Made by a program: the position numbers and the translations under genes. Below the pieces are notes generated by a model. That model had not been told where the DNA came from. It ran no database searches and saw only the letters and a list, made by a program, of their open reading frames with translations. From Ascoidea tarda (nom. inval.) (taxonomy: Eukaryota; Ascomycota; Saccharomycetes; Ascoideales; Ascoideaceae), in the NCBI GenBank assembly GCA_030560485.1, contig JAKTTS010000099.1, positions 1 through 37,052 on the forward strand: 37,052 nucleotides of DNA, given 5' to 3'. Within the stretch, counting starts at the first letter, position 1, and each line of letters opens with the position of its first letter. Below, piece by piece: positions 1-8,980 of this stretch.

Positions 1-54
1 AAAATCAAAATCAAAATCAAAATCAAAATCAAAATCAAAATCAAAATCAAAATC
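1..54. repeat. AAAATC hexanucleotide microsatellite, nine copies
   Basis: Nine perfect AAAATC units start at the window edge, so the true array may be longer. In the reading frame they encode alternating Asn-Gln. Codon-length arrays of this kind change length by slippage without shifting the frame. Confidence 0.95.
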
Positions 55-434
55 AGATACAAACCGAAAGTTATAATCAAAATTATTCTCAAAATATTAA
101 CCAAGACCGCTCATCAATGCAACAAACTAATAACTTGAATTTTCAACCGATGGGTGGATATTTCAGTAAATTAAATTATTTGAGCCAGATAAACAAAATT
201 GAAAATATCAGTTCATTTGAGCAGACTTCAAATCAACAAAACAGTAATCATGTTCATTTAAACCACTATCAACCGACAATGCTAAATCAGATGAGAGATG
301 ATAATCATAATATGAGTGTTTCTTCTAGAAGCAGTTCCAACGACTTGAATAACCAGAATGAAAGAGAAGACAATGGAAACAATACTAATGGTTTTAATTT
401 ATCCCCAGAAACGAATATTAATAATATAGATTGA
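3..434 (+). CDS. C-terminus of an Asn/Gln-rich protein, 5' end outside the window
   Basis: The frame is open from the left edge to a TGA at 432-434 and gives 143 residues. It begins inside a run of Asn-Gln dipeptides encoded by the AAAATC repeat at 1-54. It continues as a low-complexity chain rich in Asn, Gln and Ser with a short basic/Ser patch (SVSSRSSS), and ends in NINNID. The first ATG in frame (117) is not a likely start, because the same composition continues upstream of it. I see no catalytic motif or membrane segment. Such tails are common in yeast RNA-binding proteins, transcription factors and kinases, so I do not name the gene. It converges on PLP2, with about 226 bases between the stops. 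Confidence 0.6.
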   Translation, partial: NQNQNQNQNQNQNQNQNQIQTESYNQNYSQNINQDRSSMQQTNNLNFQPMGGYFSKLNYLSQINKIENISSFEQTSNQQNSNHVHLNHYQPTMLNQMRDDNHNMSVSSRSSSNDLNNQNEREDNGNNTNGFNLSPETNINNID

Positions 435-600
435 AGCTTTCTTTTTTTGTTATTTTGTGTTTAACCTTTGCATTTATGATTCTGTATGACTAAGCCAAAG
501 TATTTGTAATTATTTTATTTTTATTCATTGTTGAGTTGTTTTTTTGAGTGATTTTTTCTTAAATGTCTTGTATTTTTATATAAAATGAATATATGATTAA

Positions 601-630
601 ACTTAATTAAACTTAATTAAACTTAATTAA
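601..630. repeat. Three tandem ACTTAATTAA units between convergent stops
   Basis: Three perfect 10-base units, with partial copies on both sides, lie between the stop of the Asn/Gln-rich gene and the stop of PLP2. The AT-rich stretch around them (including TATATAAAAT upstream) could serve 3'-end formation for both genes, but that is inference. Confidence 0.8.
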
Positions 631-660
631 ACTTGTTTAAACGATAAATAGAATGAAAGA

Positions 661-1497
661 CTAATCATAGTCCGAAAAATCTGAGTCTGAGTTGTATTTT
701 GATGATCTGATATTTCGATTAGATGATCTGATATTTCGATTAGATGATCTGATATTTCGATTAGATGAAAAATTTGTTCTTCCCAGTCTTGTATTTCCAT
801 TACGATCTCTATTATAAACATCATCATTGTCGTCCTCGTCATCATCGATATCACTATTGTTATTTATTGATAGTCTCTTATCGTTTTCTTTAACTAGCTT
901 CAAGTTGACCAATACTTTTTCTAGATCTTGAAAATTTGTTGAATTTCCACCTAATTCAAATAAAGTTATGTATTGTTTCAAGACGTCGCCATTATAATAT
1001 ATTAGTAGAGTTGGACAATTTGAATCCGGATAATTTTCAATAGCCCTTTTACCTAAGATTTCAACAAATTTCAATTCAGCGAAAATTGGAGCAATTTTTT
1101 CAAATAAATTTGATAATATTCTTGACTGCAAATTTGATGAAAAAGACAAATGAACTAAAATATGGACGTTTTTCAACCCAGTTATTTCAGCTTTATATTC
1201 GGGTCTTGAGATGTGGTAAACTTGACCGAATTTTGATGAGACTAGTAGGGAGTTTAATTCATTGATTCTTTTTATTTTGTAGGAGTTTAAGAAGGCATCA
1301 TCTTCAATATCTTCCAATTCGTCTAGTTCGTCTAGAGTTTTATTTTCCAATCTGTTTTGGTGTCGTTGTTTTATTGCTTGATCGATTGCATCTTCGATGT
1401 CTTCAGTGGGAGATTTTGGTCTTTGGGGAATTATGCCCTTTTCTCTCAAGATATCATTCCATTCAGTATCTTCATTTGGATCGACTTGAACTTGCAT
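661..1497 (-). CDS. PLP2: Phosducin-like protein 2, cofactor of the CCT chaperonin
   Basis: 278 residues; S. cerevisiae Plp2 is 286. The N-terminus (QVQVDPNEDTEWNDILREKG), the helical KIKRINEL segment and the thioredoxin-like domain with the block AIENYPDSNCPTLLIYY match the Plp2 branch rather than Plp1. In the family, Plp2 binds the cytosolic CCT/TRiC chaperonin and helps actin and tubulin fold; it is essential in baker's yeast. The thioredoxin-like fold spans roughly residues 80-205 and lacks a redox CxxC. The tail is acidic and then carries three perfect heptads, SNRNIRS, encoded by the 21-base repeat at 701-763. The start is the first ATG, directly before the conserved N-terminal block. 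Confidence 0.88.
   Translation of the reverse strand: MQVQVDPNEDTEWNDILREKGIIPQRPKSPTEDIEDAIDQAIKQRHQNRLENKTLDELDELEDIEDDAFLNSYKIKRINELNSLLVSSKFGQVYHISRPEYKAEITGLKNVHILVHLSFSSNLQSRILSNLFEKIAPIFAELKFVEILGKRAIENYPDSNCPTLLIYYNGDVLKQYITLFELGGNSTNFQDLEKVLVNLKLVKENDKRLSINNNSDIDDDEDDNDDVYNRDRNGNTRLGRTNFSSNRNIRSSNRNIRSSNRNIRSSKYNSDSDFSDYD
701..763. repeat. Three perfect 21-base tandem repeats inside PLP2
   Basis: The unit GATGATCTGATATTTCGATTA occurs three times without a mismatch and encodes an Arg/Asn/Ser heptad in the PLP2 tail. Perfect identity suggests recent expansion or homogenisation. The fold of the protein ends before this point, so copy number is probably free to vary. Confidence 0.9.
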
Positions 1498-1861
1498 TTT
1501 TTTGTTTTAGTGTTTCTCAGTGGGTTACTTTGTTATTATGAGATGAAAGATAAATGTGAGATTAATGTGAGGTTAATGGGATATAAATGTAAGATAACAA
1601 ATATGTCATAAATTTTCCATCCATATTTTCTGACCCGAAATACGCAGATGCGAGATGCGGAGTTCGGGACGTGGGCAAATTCAGGGCACGACATTTGAGT
1701 GGGAAATGGAAAGAAAATCTACTAAAGTTATTAAAAGACAAATGATTTTTGAATAAATAACAAAATGACTTACAGAAATAGTATATATATGTATATAAAG
1801 ACACAACAAACAAAAAAACCAGAAACATAAACAAAAACAAAAACTATAAATTAATCAATGC
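1498..1861. other. PLP2 upstream region and SGT2 3' region
   Basis: No gene seen. A GC-richer patch at about 1630-1700 stands out from AT-rich surroundings. It contains a short inverted pair CCCGAA/TTCGGG and two GATGCG motifs. It lies about 130-200 bases upstream of the PLP2 start and may be its upstream activating region. Confidence 0.4.
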
Positions 1862-3034
1862 TTATGGAAAACCAGAGTTTCCATTGTTATTGCCATTATT
1901 GTTAGCATTATCACGATTGTTTAGAAAGCTGTTGGCAAGGTTTTGTAACATTGGATTGTTCATGAGATCAGCAAGGTTTGGAGTAGCAGAGCCTGCACCA
2001 GTAGCATTGGAATCCGAATTTGAATTTGAGTTTGAATTTGAAGCAGGGCCTGAAGAAGGGCTTCCACCACCACCGAGACCACCAAGACCCATATTTTGAG
2101 CCATTTGTTGAATGCTCGGGTTTGAGAGAAGGCCCTGTAAAGCATCCGGGTTTTGCATCATTTGTTGAGCAGCTTGCATTATTTGAGGGTTTTGCATCAT
2201 ACTAGCTAAGGATGGCATACCGCCAGCACCACCACCGGCTCCACCAGCACCACCAAACATACCAGCAAGGTTTGCTAGATCTGGGAATCCTCTATCAGTA
2301 GAAGGGGTGTCATTTTCAGATTGAGCCTGAACTTGAGCTTGATCGTTATCATTTGAACTAATTGAATTTTTTAATTGTTCCTCATATCTTGCTTTAGCAG
2401 TGTTATAACCTTTGATAGAAGAGGGTGATTGTTTGTCGCCTTCAACATCTAGACATTTTTTATAGGCATCCATTGAGGCCTTTGGATCACCCAAGGCATA
2501 TTTAGCTAAACCTAGCCTTGAGTATGCTTTGGCGTATGTTGGATCTAAAGATATAGCCTTTTCAGCCTCAGTGACAGCCAACTCGTGTTTTGAAGCCGAA
2601 GAGTAGGCAGCAGCTCTGTTAGATAAATATACAGCATTAGTTGGCACCAATTGGATAGCCTGGGTATATTTATCAATGGCTTGTTGGAAATTTCTGCGAG
2701 ACATAGCACGGTTTCCTTCTAATTTAAGAGCATCAGCTTGTTTTTTCAATTCAGCATCTTCGACTGGAGGGGCGACAGAAGCCTCTGTGGTAGGAGAATT
2801 GGAGGAGGTTGCGGAAATAGCCTGAGTCAACAACTCAACAAGAGACTTGCCTTTGAATTTGGAAGCAACAGCAGCAGAAGTATCGTCAACACTGACCTCG
2901 TAGGCATCAGCAATACAGTCAATCACCACATCTTGCAATGACTCAGCATAGTCCTCGCTGATTTGGTTTTTCTTGATGGATTCCTGAAGGAAACTTATGA
3001 TCAAGTGGGCGACGTCCTTATTAGTAACAGACAT
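1862..3034 (-). CDS. SGT2: Sgt2, TPR co-chaperone of the GET tail-anchored protein pathway
   Basis: 390 residues. The start is the ATG at 3034 because MSVTNKDVAHLIISFLQES aligns with the N-terminal dimerisation domain of Sgt2/SGTA; the open frame further upstream has no family similarity. Residues 1-70 form the Get4/Get5-binding dimer domain, and about 92-198 hold three TPR motifs that bind Hsp70/Hsp90 tails (GNRAMSRRNFQQAIDKYTQA onward). After an acidic linker comes a Gly/Met/Gln/Asn-rich client-binding tail with repeated MMQNPQIMQAAQQMM-type motifs and NLADLMNNPMLQNLA. Sgt2 captures tail-anchored proteins in the cytosol and passes them to Get3. Longer than the 346-residue baker's yeast protein, mainly through Ser/Asn/Gly-rich inserts in the tail. 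Divergent from VRL1. No in-frame CTG seen. Confidence 0.92.
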   Translation of the reverse strand: MSVTNKDVAHLIISFLQESIKKNQISEDYAESLQDVVIDCIADAYEVSVDDTSAAVASKFKGKSLVELLTQAISATSSNSPTTEASVAPPVEDAELKKQADALKLEGNRAMSRRNFQQAIDKYTQAIQLVPTNAVYLSNRAAAYSSASKHELAVTEAEKAISLDPTYAKAYSRLGLAKYALGDPKASMDAYKKCLDVEGDKQSPSSIKGYNTAKARYEEQLKNSISSNDNDQAQVQAQSENDTPSTDRGFPDLANLAGMFGGAGGAGGGAGGMPSLASMMQNPQIMQAAQQMMQNPDALQGLLSNPSIQQMAQNMGLGGLGGGGSPSSGPASNSNSNSNSDSNATGAGSATPNLADLMNNPMLQNLANSFLNNRDNANNNGNNNGNSGFP

Positions 3035-3449
3035 TTTGAAGCAGTGGTATTGGAGTTGTTGGAGTTGAAGAAGAGGCAGTTGATTCAGCAGTTTTCTGTT
3101 GGAGGCAACGCGCTGCTTTCTAGAATGTTCTGGCCATATCGGGCAGGTGTTTTCAGCCTGCCTATACAGGAAATTCCAGTTTGGGAATGTACGTGAGAAG
3201 CATGCATACATATGCATATTTGCATACTTACGCTGCACCCACAGCTGTGGGTTGAGTCCACGACCAGGGCTGTGGACGAAGAATTTGAGAGGAAGATCGA
3301 CACTGAGAAGCATCAAAGGGCTAATTCAGTGCTCTGACTACTCTCTGCCTGCTCTCCAATTACCATCAACCTGCTCTGCTGCTGCCTCTGCTGCCTCTGC
3401 TGCCTCTGCCGCCTTGCTACTCTACTGATTCTTCTACTGCTCTGCTAAA
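3035..3449. promoter_or_regulatory. Shared divergent promoter of SGT2 and VRL1
   Basis: 415 bases. Besides the heat-shock element it holds three close TGCATA motifs (3203-3226), a perfect 16-base palindrome at 3237-3252, a second inverted pair GTCCAC/GTGGAC at 3256-3277, and a pyrimidine-rich CTGCCTCTG repeat at about 3375-3415 just before the VRL1 start. The palindrome includes TGCACCCA, which fits the Aft1/2 iron-response core on paper; I do not rely on that. Confidence 0.5.
3118..3130 (-). promoter_or_regulatory. Heat-shock element upstream of SGT2
   Basis: TTC-TA-GAA-TG-TTC is a perfect three-unit alternating Hsf1 element. It lies about 84-96 bases before the SGT2 ATG. A co-chaperone promoter is a sensible place for it. 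It could also affect VRL1, about 320 bases away on the other side. Confidence 0.6.
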
Positions 3450-4146
3450 ATGTTGGCAACACAGCTGTTTCACTTGCCCACCTTGCTAAATCCATTGCTC
3501 AATGCTCTCTTCAACAACCCTTCACCTTCCAGCTCTGCTTTGAATGAAATCTACCAGACCATCAACAAGAACCCTTCAAACTTCATTCTATTGGTGCCTT
3601 CGACTCATTTCTTGCTCAACTATTTTAACAAGGACTTCAATGTGTCCTACAGAGACCTCGCATACAATTCGGACTTCATAAAGTCCCATATCATCAGAAT
3701 CTTTCATGACAACGTCAACGACAGTCTGACCAACAAGTATGCCCCAAACAATACCAATGCTTTGTCAAACGACTTTTCAAACAGAAAATTAACCTCTAAA
3801 GTATACACCAACTTGAATAATAAACAAATTTACATAAAAAAAGATTACATCAGTATTTTAGATCCCAAAAATTACGAATCGGTAAAGAAATTCAAAATTA
3901 TTAAAATTGACTTGTTTCCAAATTTTAATAATTGCTTAAATTGTAAAAATGTTAAAATCATATATATAGAAAAATCTATAATTGGTACTCCAATTAAGAT
4001 AATAGATTCCAAATTTGATAATATTTCCTCAAATTCTCTTGATTCTAATATAAATACAAATACAAATACGAACAATACTAATGATAATATGCAGAATACC
4101 AATAATTATGATAATAACGATAATAATAATAATAATAACAATAACG

Positions 4147-4186
<40 letters not shown>

Positions 4187-7100
4187 TGATAACAATAACA
4201 GCAATAACAGCAATAACAGCAATAATCACAATTATAATGAAAGTGATGGTGATGATTTCTCTGTCAACACGCTGAATGACTCAAATAATAATCCCAATAG
4301 CAATGATGACACCAATACTAATAACCAGTGCGAGAATGACACCAATACTAATAACCAGTGCGAGAATGACGATGACATTGACTCAGAATCAAAACTATTT
4401 GATAACTCTTCAAACACAATATTATCAATCAAAAACTATAACTCAAACACATCTTTTGAACAAATAATGAGAAGATTTCCTCTAATTTCAGAAATCTTGG
4501 GCAACAGATTCAACAACATATTCAATTCTTTCGACCTAAAAAAACTAAACTCAATTGATGATCTAATATCAAAATTCAATCAATTGATATCAAATTTAAA
4601 ATTGCTATTCAATACCTTACCACCTTACCTAGTAAACGATATCCTAAAATTCTCTCCTTCAATTGATCTAAATCAATGCATCTACGATTACGCTGAACTA
4701 AACCTATACCATAAAATTTACAATAAACTAATCCTATTATCAAACAATAACTCAATTTCATTCAATTCACTCTTCTATAACGATTTGCAATGTCTCTCAA
4801 GTAATCAACTAAACTTGTCTGAAAAATTCCTTCTATCTGAAAACAATCACCAATTGCTATTTCTTGAAAGAAAACTAATCAAGGCAATCCAAACCTTTAA
4901 AACATTATCTCTATCAAATAACTACAACTCGAAACTAAAAATTCTTTTAAATACGATCAAAATTTTAACAAACCAAGAGCAAATTCTACAGTACAATTAC
5001 GCTCAAAATAAATTCCAAAAAGTAAAAAGTTTCATTATTGATGCCGATAATCTTATTGGTCTACTAATCCTAGTAGTAATCAATTCAAAGATTATTAACC
5101 TAAATACCCATTTCAATTATATCAAAAATTTCTCCTATATTGATATCGAAAAAGGTAATTTAGGCTATATTTTTTCCACATTTGAAGCTGTAATATACTA
5201 TCTACAAAATCAAGAAAACAAAATCAATCTATCCAAAAACTCTTTTAAAAATAAAAAATTTTGGAACTTGATCAAAAATAATGATATAACTCAATTAAAC
5301 AATCTATTAAATAATGAACTTGAATCGTTCGATTCAAAAATATCCCTTGATTCATTTCTTAAAAGCAGAACAATTAATGGTGAATCCTGTTTAATGTTAG
5401 CAGTTCAAAGTTCCAATTATCAAATTTTTAAAACTTTGCTTAATTATGAAAACGTTTTCACTCTAGAAGATATTTTATACGATAAAACAATCTTTAATAC
5501 AACCCTATTAAACCAAGCTTTAAAATTAGAAAATATTCCAATTATTAACGAAATCGTTGATATAATTTCTTCCTCTTGTACTATTCCCGAACAAATTTTT
5601 TACTACAATATTCCCGATAACTTTAATAGAACTATAGGCCATTATTTAATTCATTATGATGAATTGATCGATAAAATCGGCTTATTTATAAACTGGATTT
5701 TTAAAGATATAAACCATCAAACTCCTTTATTTACCATTTGCAGAAAATATGACGATACAAACTACGATAACTTGATTGAAAGAACCTTTAAACTAGTTAA
5801 ATACTGGTATAAACTTAAAGGCCAGGCCTTTGATTATAAAAACCACATTGATAATAAAGGAAATACTTTACTCCATATCTTGAAATCAAATTTAAGTGTA
5901 TTATTATCAGATAAAGATTTATTAATTAATTTAAATGAAGAAAATCATAAAAGAGTTACGCCATTATTAAACTCAATCAAATTGAATAGAATAAATAATG
6001 TCAAGGATTTAATTCATGACAAAAGAATAAATCCAATAAAAGTTGATAAGGTAACTTTTTTTACTCCGTTAGATTACATCAAAATGTCCTCCAATTCAAA
6101 ATCAACAACAAAACTAAATACAAGTTTAAACAGTAACAATAATAATGAAAATGATAATATCAATGACAGTAATAAAAAATATATTGATAGTGATAATGAG
6201 AATATAGATAATAATAATAGTTTGGTTAGTGGAAATTCTAATCAAGAATCCAGTAATCCATTAATAACACAAACAGATAACTATCAAACTATCGAAAACA
6301 ATGAGAATAATGATAAGAAAAACAAAACAGTTTTTGAGACTATATTCGATTCGTTTTTTCTTGATAATTATGTTTCCTTTTTTAATGACAAGAAAATTGG
6401 AATCATCCGACCAAGGTATGATGGCCATTATAAATTTGTGATAAAAGGACAGATGAAGTACCCGGTTTCAAAAGATTCTTACAAGTTATTTACATATTCA
6501 ATTATGCATAATTTGAATGATTTTAAAATACTATTAAAATATATTAAAATTGAGTTTCCAAACATATTTTTACCGGTTGATAAATTAATTGAAAGTATTA
6601 CAAATTTTGAAAATATATCTAAAAAAAATTTATTGCATTTCAACAAGCTATTATTGAATGAGTTGATATTTGAGTTAAATATAAATTTATTTAATTATTT
6701 ATTAAGTGCCAAATCTCTAAATAATTATGAACTAATTTGGGAATTTTTAGTTTTGCCAGTATTCAATAATGAGAAAAATAATCTAGAAGAGCGATGTTTA
6801 AATCGGGTAAATAATTTGAAAGAAAAAATATTGATGTCGAATGATATGAATAATAAAGTGAGAAAAAAGGCACCATTATCAATATCATCTTTATCTTCAA
6901 TGTCATTATCATCATCAATAACAGAATTTTCGAAAAATATAAATGATATATCAATTTTTTTGAAATATTCATATAACGATATAAAGGAATATAGTTTTTT
7001 GATAAGCAAATTGAATAAATTGGGATTGTTTATAGATTTGAAGACCAAAGATTATAAATATGTGAGTAAGAATGTGATGTTTGGAAAAGTTTTAAATTAT

Positions 7101-8237
7101 AAAGACAAATTGATATATGAAGAAGAAAAAAATAGAAAAAGAAGCCGAAATAAGAAGAATAAAAATATGAATAATAGAATTGAAACAGATAAATTTGTTG
7201 AATTGCCTAAAATTATAAGCTTTTTGAAAGATTTCAGTAGTAATTATAAGATATTTGATGAGAGTGAGCCCAGTGCATATTTAAAGTTGTGTATAATGAT
7301 CAAAACTTTTGAGATGATAAGTAAAAACTTGGTCAAGAATATTGAGGTGATAATTAATGAGTTAGTACCTGAATGGTGGAGAATGTATAATGAAATGGAT
7401 GATATTAAGAAGTTGTTAAGCAAAATGAATAATAAAAATCGTGATAATAACAAGAGTGTTAATGATGCAAATCGTAAGAGCTTAATAGATAAAAAAAATA
7501 AAATAAAAAGAAAGGCATCAAATAATAGTTTGTCAAAGGTGTTTGGTTCGGTAAATGTTATTAATGAGCCTATCAGATTATTCAAAAAAATATCCAACAA
7601 AAATTTAAAAGAACCAAATAAAAACATTAATAACATTGAAAACGGAAGTACTCTTGGTGATATAAGCGAAAGTGGGCATCTATTAGGAAATTACAATGAA
7701 AACAATGACTTTGATAATATAGAAGAGAATAGTTTAAACAATAATAGTAGTATTACTAATGGTATCAATAATGGTATTAATAATGATCTTGATAATGATC
7801 TTGATAATGATATTAATATTAATAGTGAAAATGGGGAAAGCAACGAGTTAATGATAGAAAGTATAGATGAATCTGGGAAGATCATAATACTTGAGAAAGA
7901 AAAAGAGGATGAAATTAAATATAACGAGATAATTAAATCATCATCAGGCAAAAAAATTTCATTTTTCACAAATATAATTGAGAGTAAAAGAATTAATTTC
8001 AAAAAACAATTGATTGAGCAATTCAAAAAATTGGAAGTGAAAATCATTGATTTAGAGCAAAAAATTAAATTCAATCACGAATCGTTAGCAGTTGAAATTG
8101 GAAATTTCAATGATGTTAAAAGAGTTTTTTGGGAAAATACAATAAGAATTTTCATTGAGGAACATTTGAGGGATATAAGATTTTGCAAATTAGTTCATGA
8201 AAAAGCACTTTCTGACATCAAAAGAATGAAAATTTGA
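3450..8237 (+). CDS. VRL1: Vrl1-type VPS9 Rab GEF with ankyrin, PX and BAR regions
   Basis: 1595 residues in one open frame; S. cerevisiae Vrl1 is about 1090. After an N-terminal domain (LATQLFHLPTLLNPLLNALF) comes an Asn/Asp-rich insert (about residues 205-320). The VPS9 domain is centred on 531-590, with DADNLIGLLILVVINSK and NLGYIFSTFEAVIYYL; Asp533 and Tyr573 sit at the catalytic positions of the family. Ankyrin-like repeats follow (about 650-880; NGESCLMLAVQSSNYQIF, KGNTLLHILKSNL). A PX-like domain is near 955-1060, and a long helical BAR-like region reaches the C-terminus. Vrl1 activates Rab5-type GTPases on endosomes and pairs with the SNX-BAR protein Vin1 in the VINE complex. In laboratory S. 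cerevisiae the gene is split by a mutation; here it is whole. Only three in-frame CTG codons were found (codons 6, 93, 275). Confidence 0.75.
4308..4367. repeat. Two perfect 30-base tandem repeats in VRL1
   Basis: The unit encodes DTNTNNQCEN and is duplicated exactly. It follows a long AAT/GAT-rich tract (about 4070-4230) that encodes poly-Asn/Asp. Both lie in the disordered insert between the N-terminal and VPS9 domains. Confidence 0.9.
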
Positions 8238-8411
8238 GACAAGTGGGTAATTATCTTTTAAATAGAAGCAAATAAAATAAAGCTGCAGACATTTTTATAA
8301 CAAGAAATCATGTTAAGCCGTTTTCCGGTTTGATGTAGAAAGTAAACCAAAATAAATTCTAGATAAATACATTCAAAAAAAAATAAAATATGCTAAAAGT
8401 TTAAAAATGCA

Positions 8412-8508
8412 CTCCTCATCAGGGGCTCGAACCCTGGACATTTCGGTTTCTTGCGAAACTGGAAGAATCCCTAAAAGCCGAACGCTCTACCGACTGAGCT
8501 AATGGGGA
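8412..8508 (-). tRNA. tRNA-Lys (UUU) with a 24-base intron
   Basis: Read on the minus strand, it folds as a cloverleaf: acceptor TCCCCAT/ATGAGGA with discriminator G, D arm GCTC..GAGC, anticodon stem TTCGG/CCGAA, loop CTTTTAA with anticodon TTT (8473-8475), and T arm CAGGG/CCCTG around TTCGAGC. A 24-base intron (8448-8471) interrupts the loop one base after the anticodon, the standard nuclear position, as in the yeast tRNA-Lys(UUU) genes. One acceptor pair (position 4 with 69) is C-A. Confidence 0.93.
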
Positions 8509-8624
8509 TGAGTGCCTGACTTAGAAAAGCCTTAAAATAATAATACATAAAACCACACAAATATGGAAGTTGCTGCGCCGCTTTATCTGTAAATTTTGTT
8601 GAGTTTAGCAAAATCTAATTGACA

Positions 8625-8696
8625 TCCGATATAGTGTAACGGCTATCATGGCACGCTTTCACCGTGCAGACCCGGGTTCGACTCCCGGTATCGGAA
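8625..8696 (+). tRNA. tRNA-Glu (UUC)
   Basis: 72 bases, no intron. Acceptor TCCGATA/TATCGGA is perfect with discriminator A; the anticodon arm is GCACG-CTTTCAC-CGTGC with anticodon TTC (8658-8660); the T loop is TTCGACT. Nearly identical in layout to baker's yeast tRNA-Glu(UUC). A T run follows within about 30 bases (from about 8724) and could end Pol III transcription. Confidence 0.96.
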
Positions 8697-8980
8697 TATG
8701 ATATTAATCTTTTATGCAGTGGTTTTTTTTTGATCTTTTAAAGTATATCTTTGAGCATTTTTTTTATCGCTGAATTCAATCACAAATTGCCTTTTGTTTC
8801 TACATTTATCTGTATACACTTAGTACTATCTATTATTATTAGTACAATAAGATATGATTAGTAGCTATCATTAAAAAGAAATCATAAAATTGTAAAAACA
8901 TAAAAACATAAAGTTAAAAAATCAAAAAATCACAAAAAAAGACGTCGGGCAAAACCCTGATTGTTTAGCTAGATGTTCCT

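Noticed and set aside
3035-3316. Upstream extension of the SGT2 frame giving a 484-residue protein
   Set aside because: The extra 94 residues have no family match and cover the heat-shock element and palindrome; the ATG at 3034 aligns with the Sgt2 N-terminus.
4029-4275. Poly-Ile frames on both strands over the Asn tract
   Set aside because: Shadows of the AAT/GAT repeats in VRL1.
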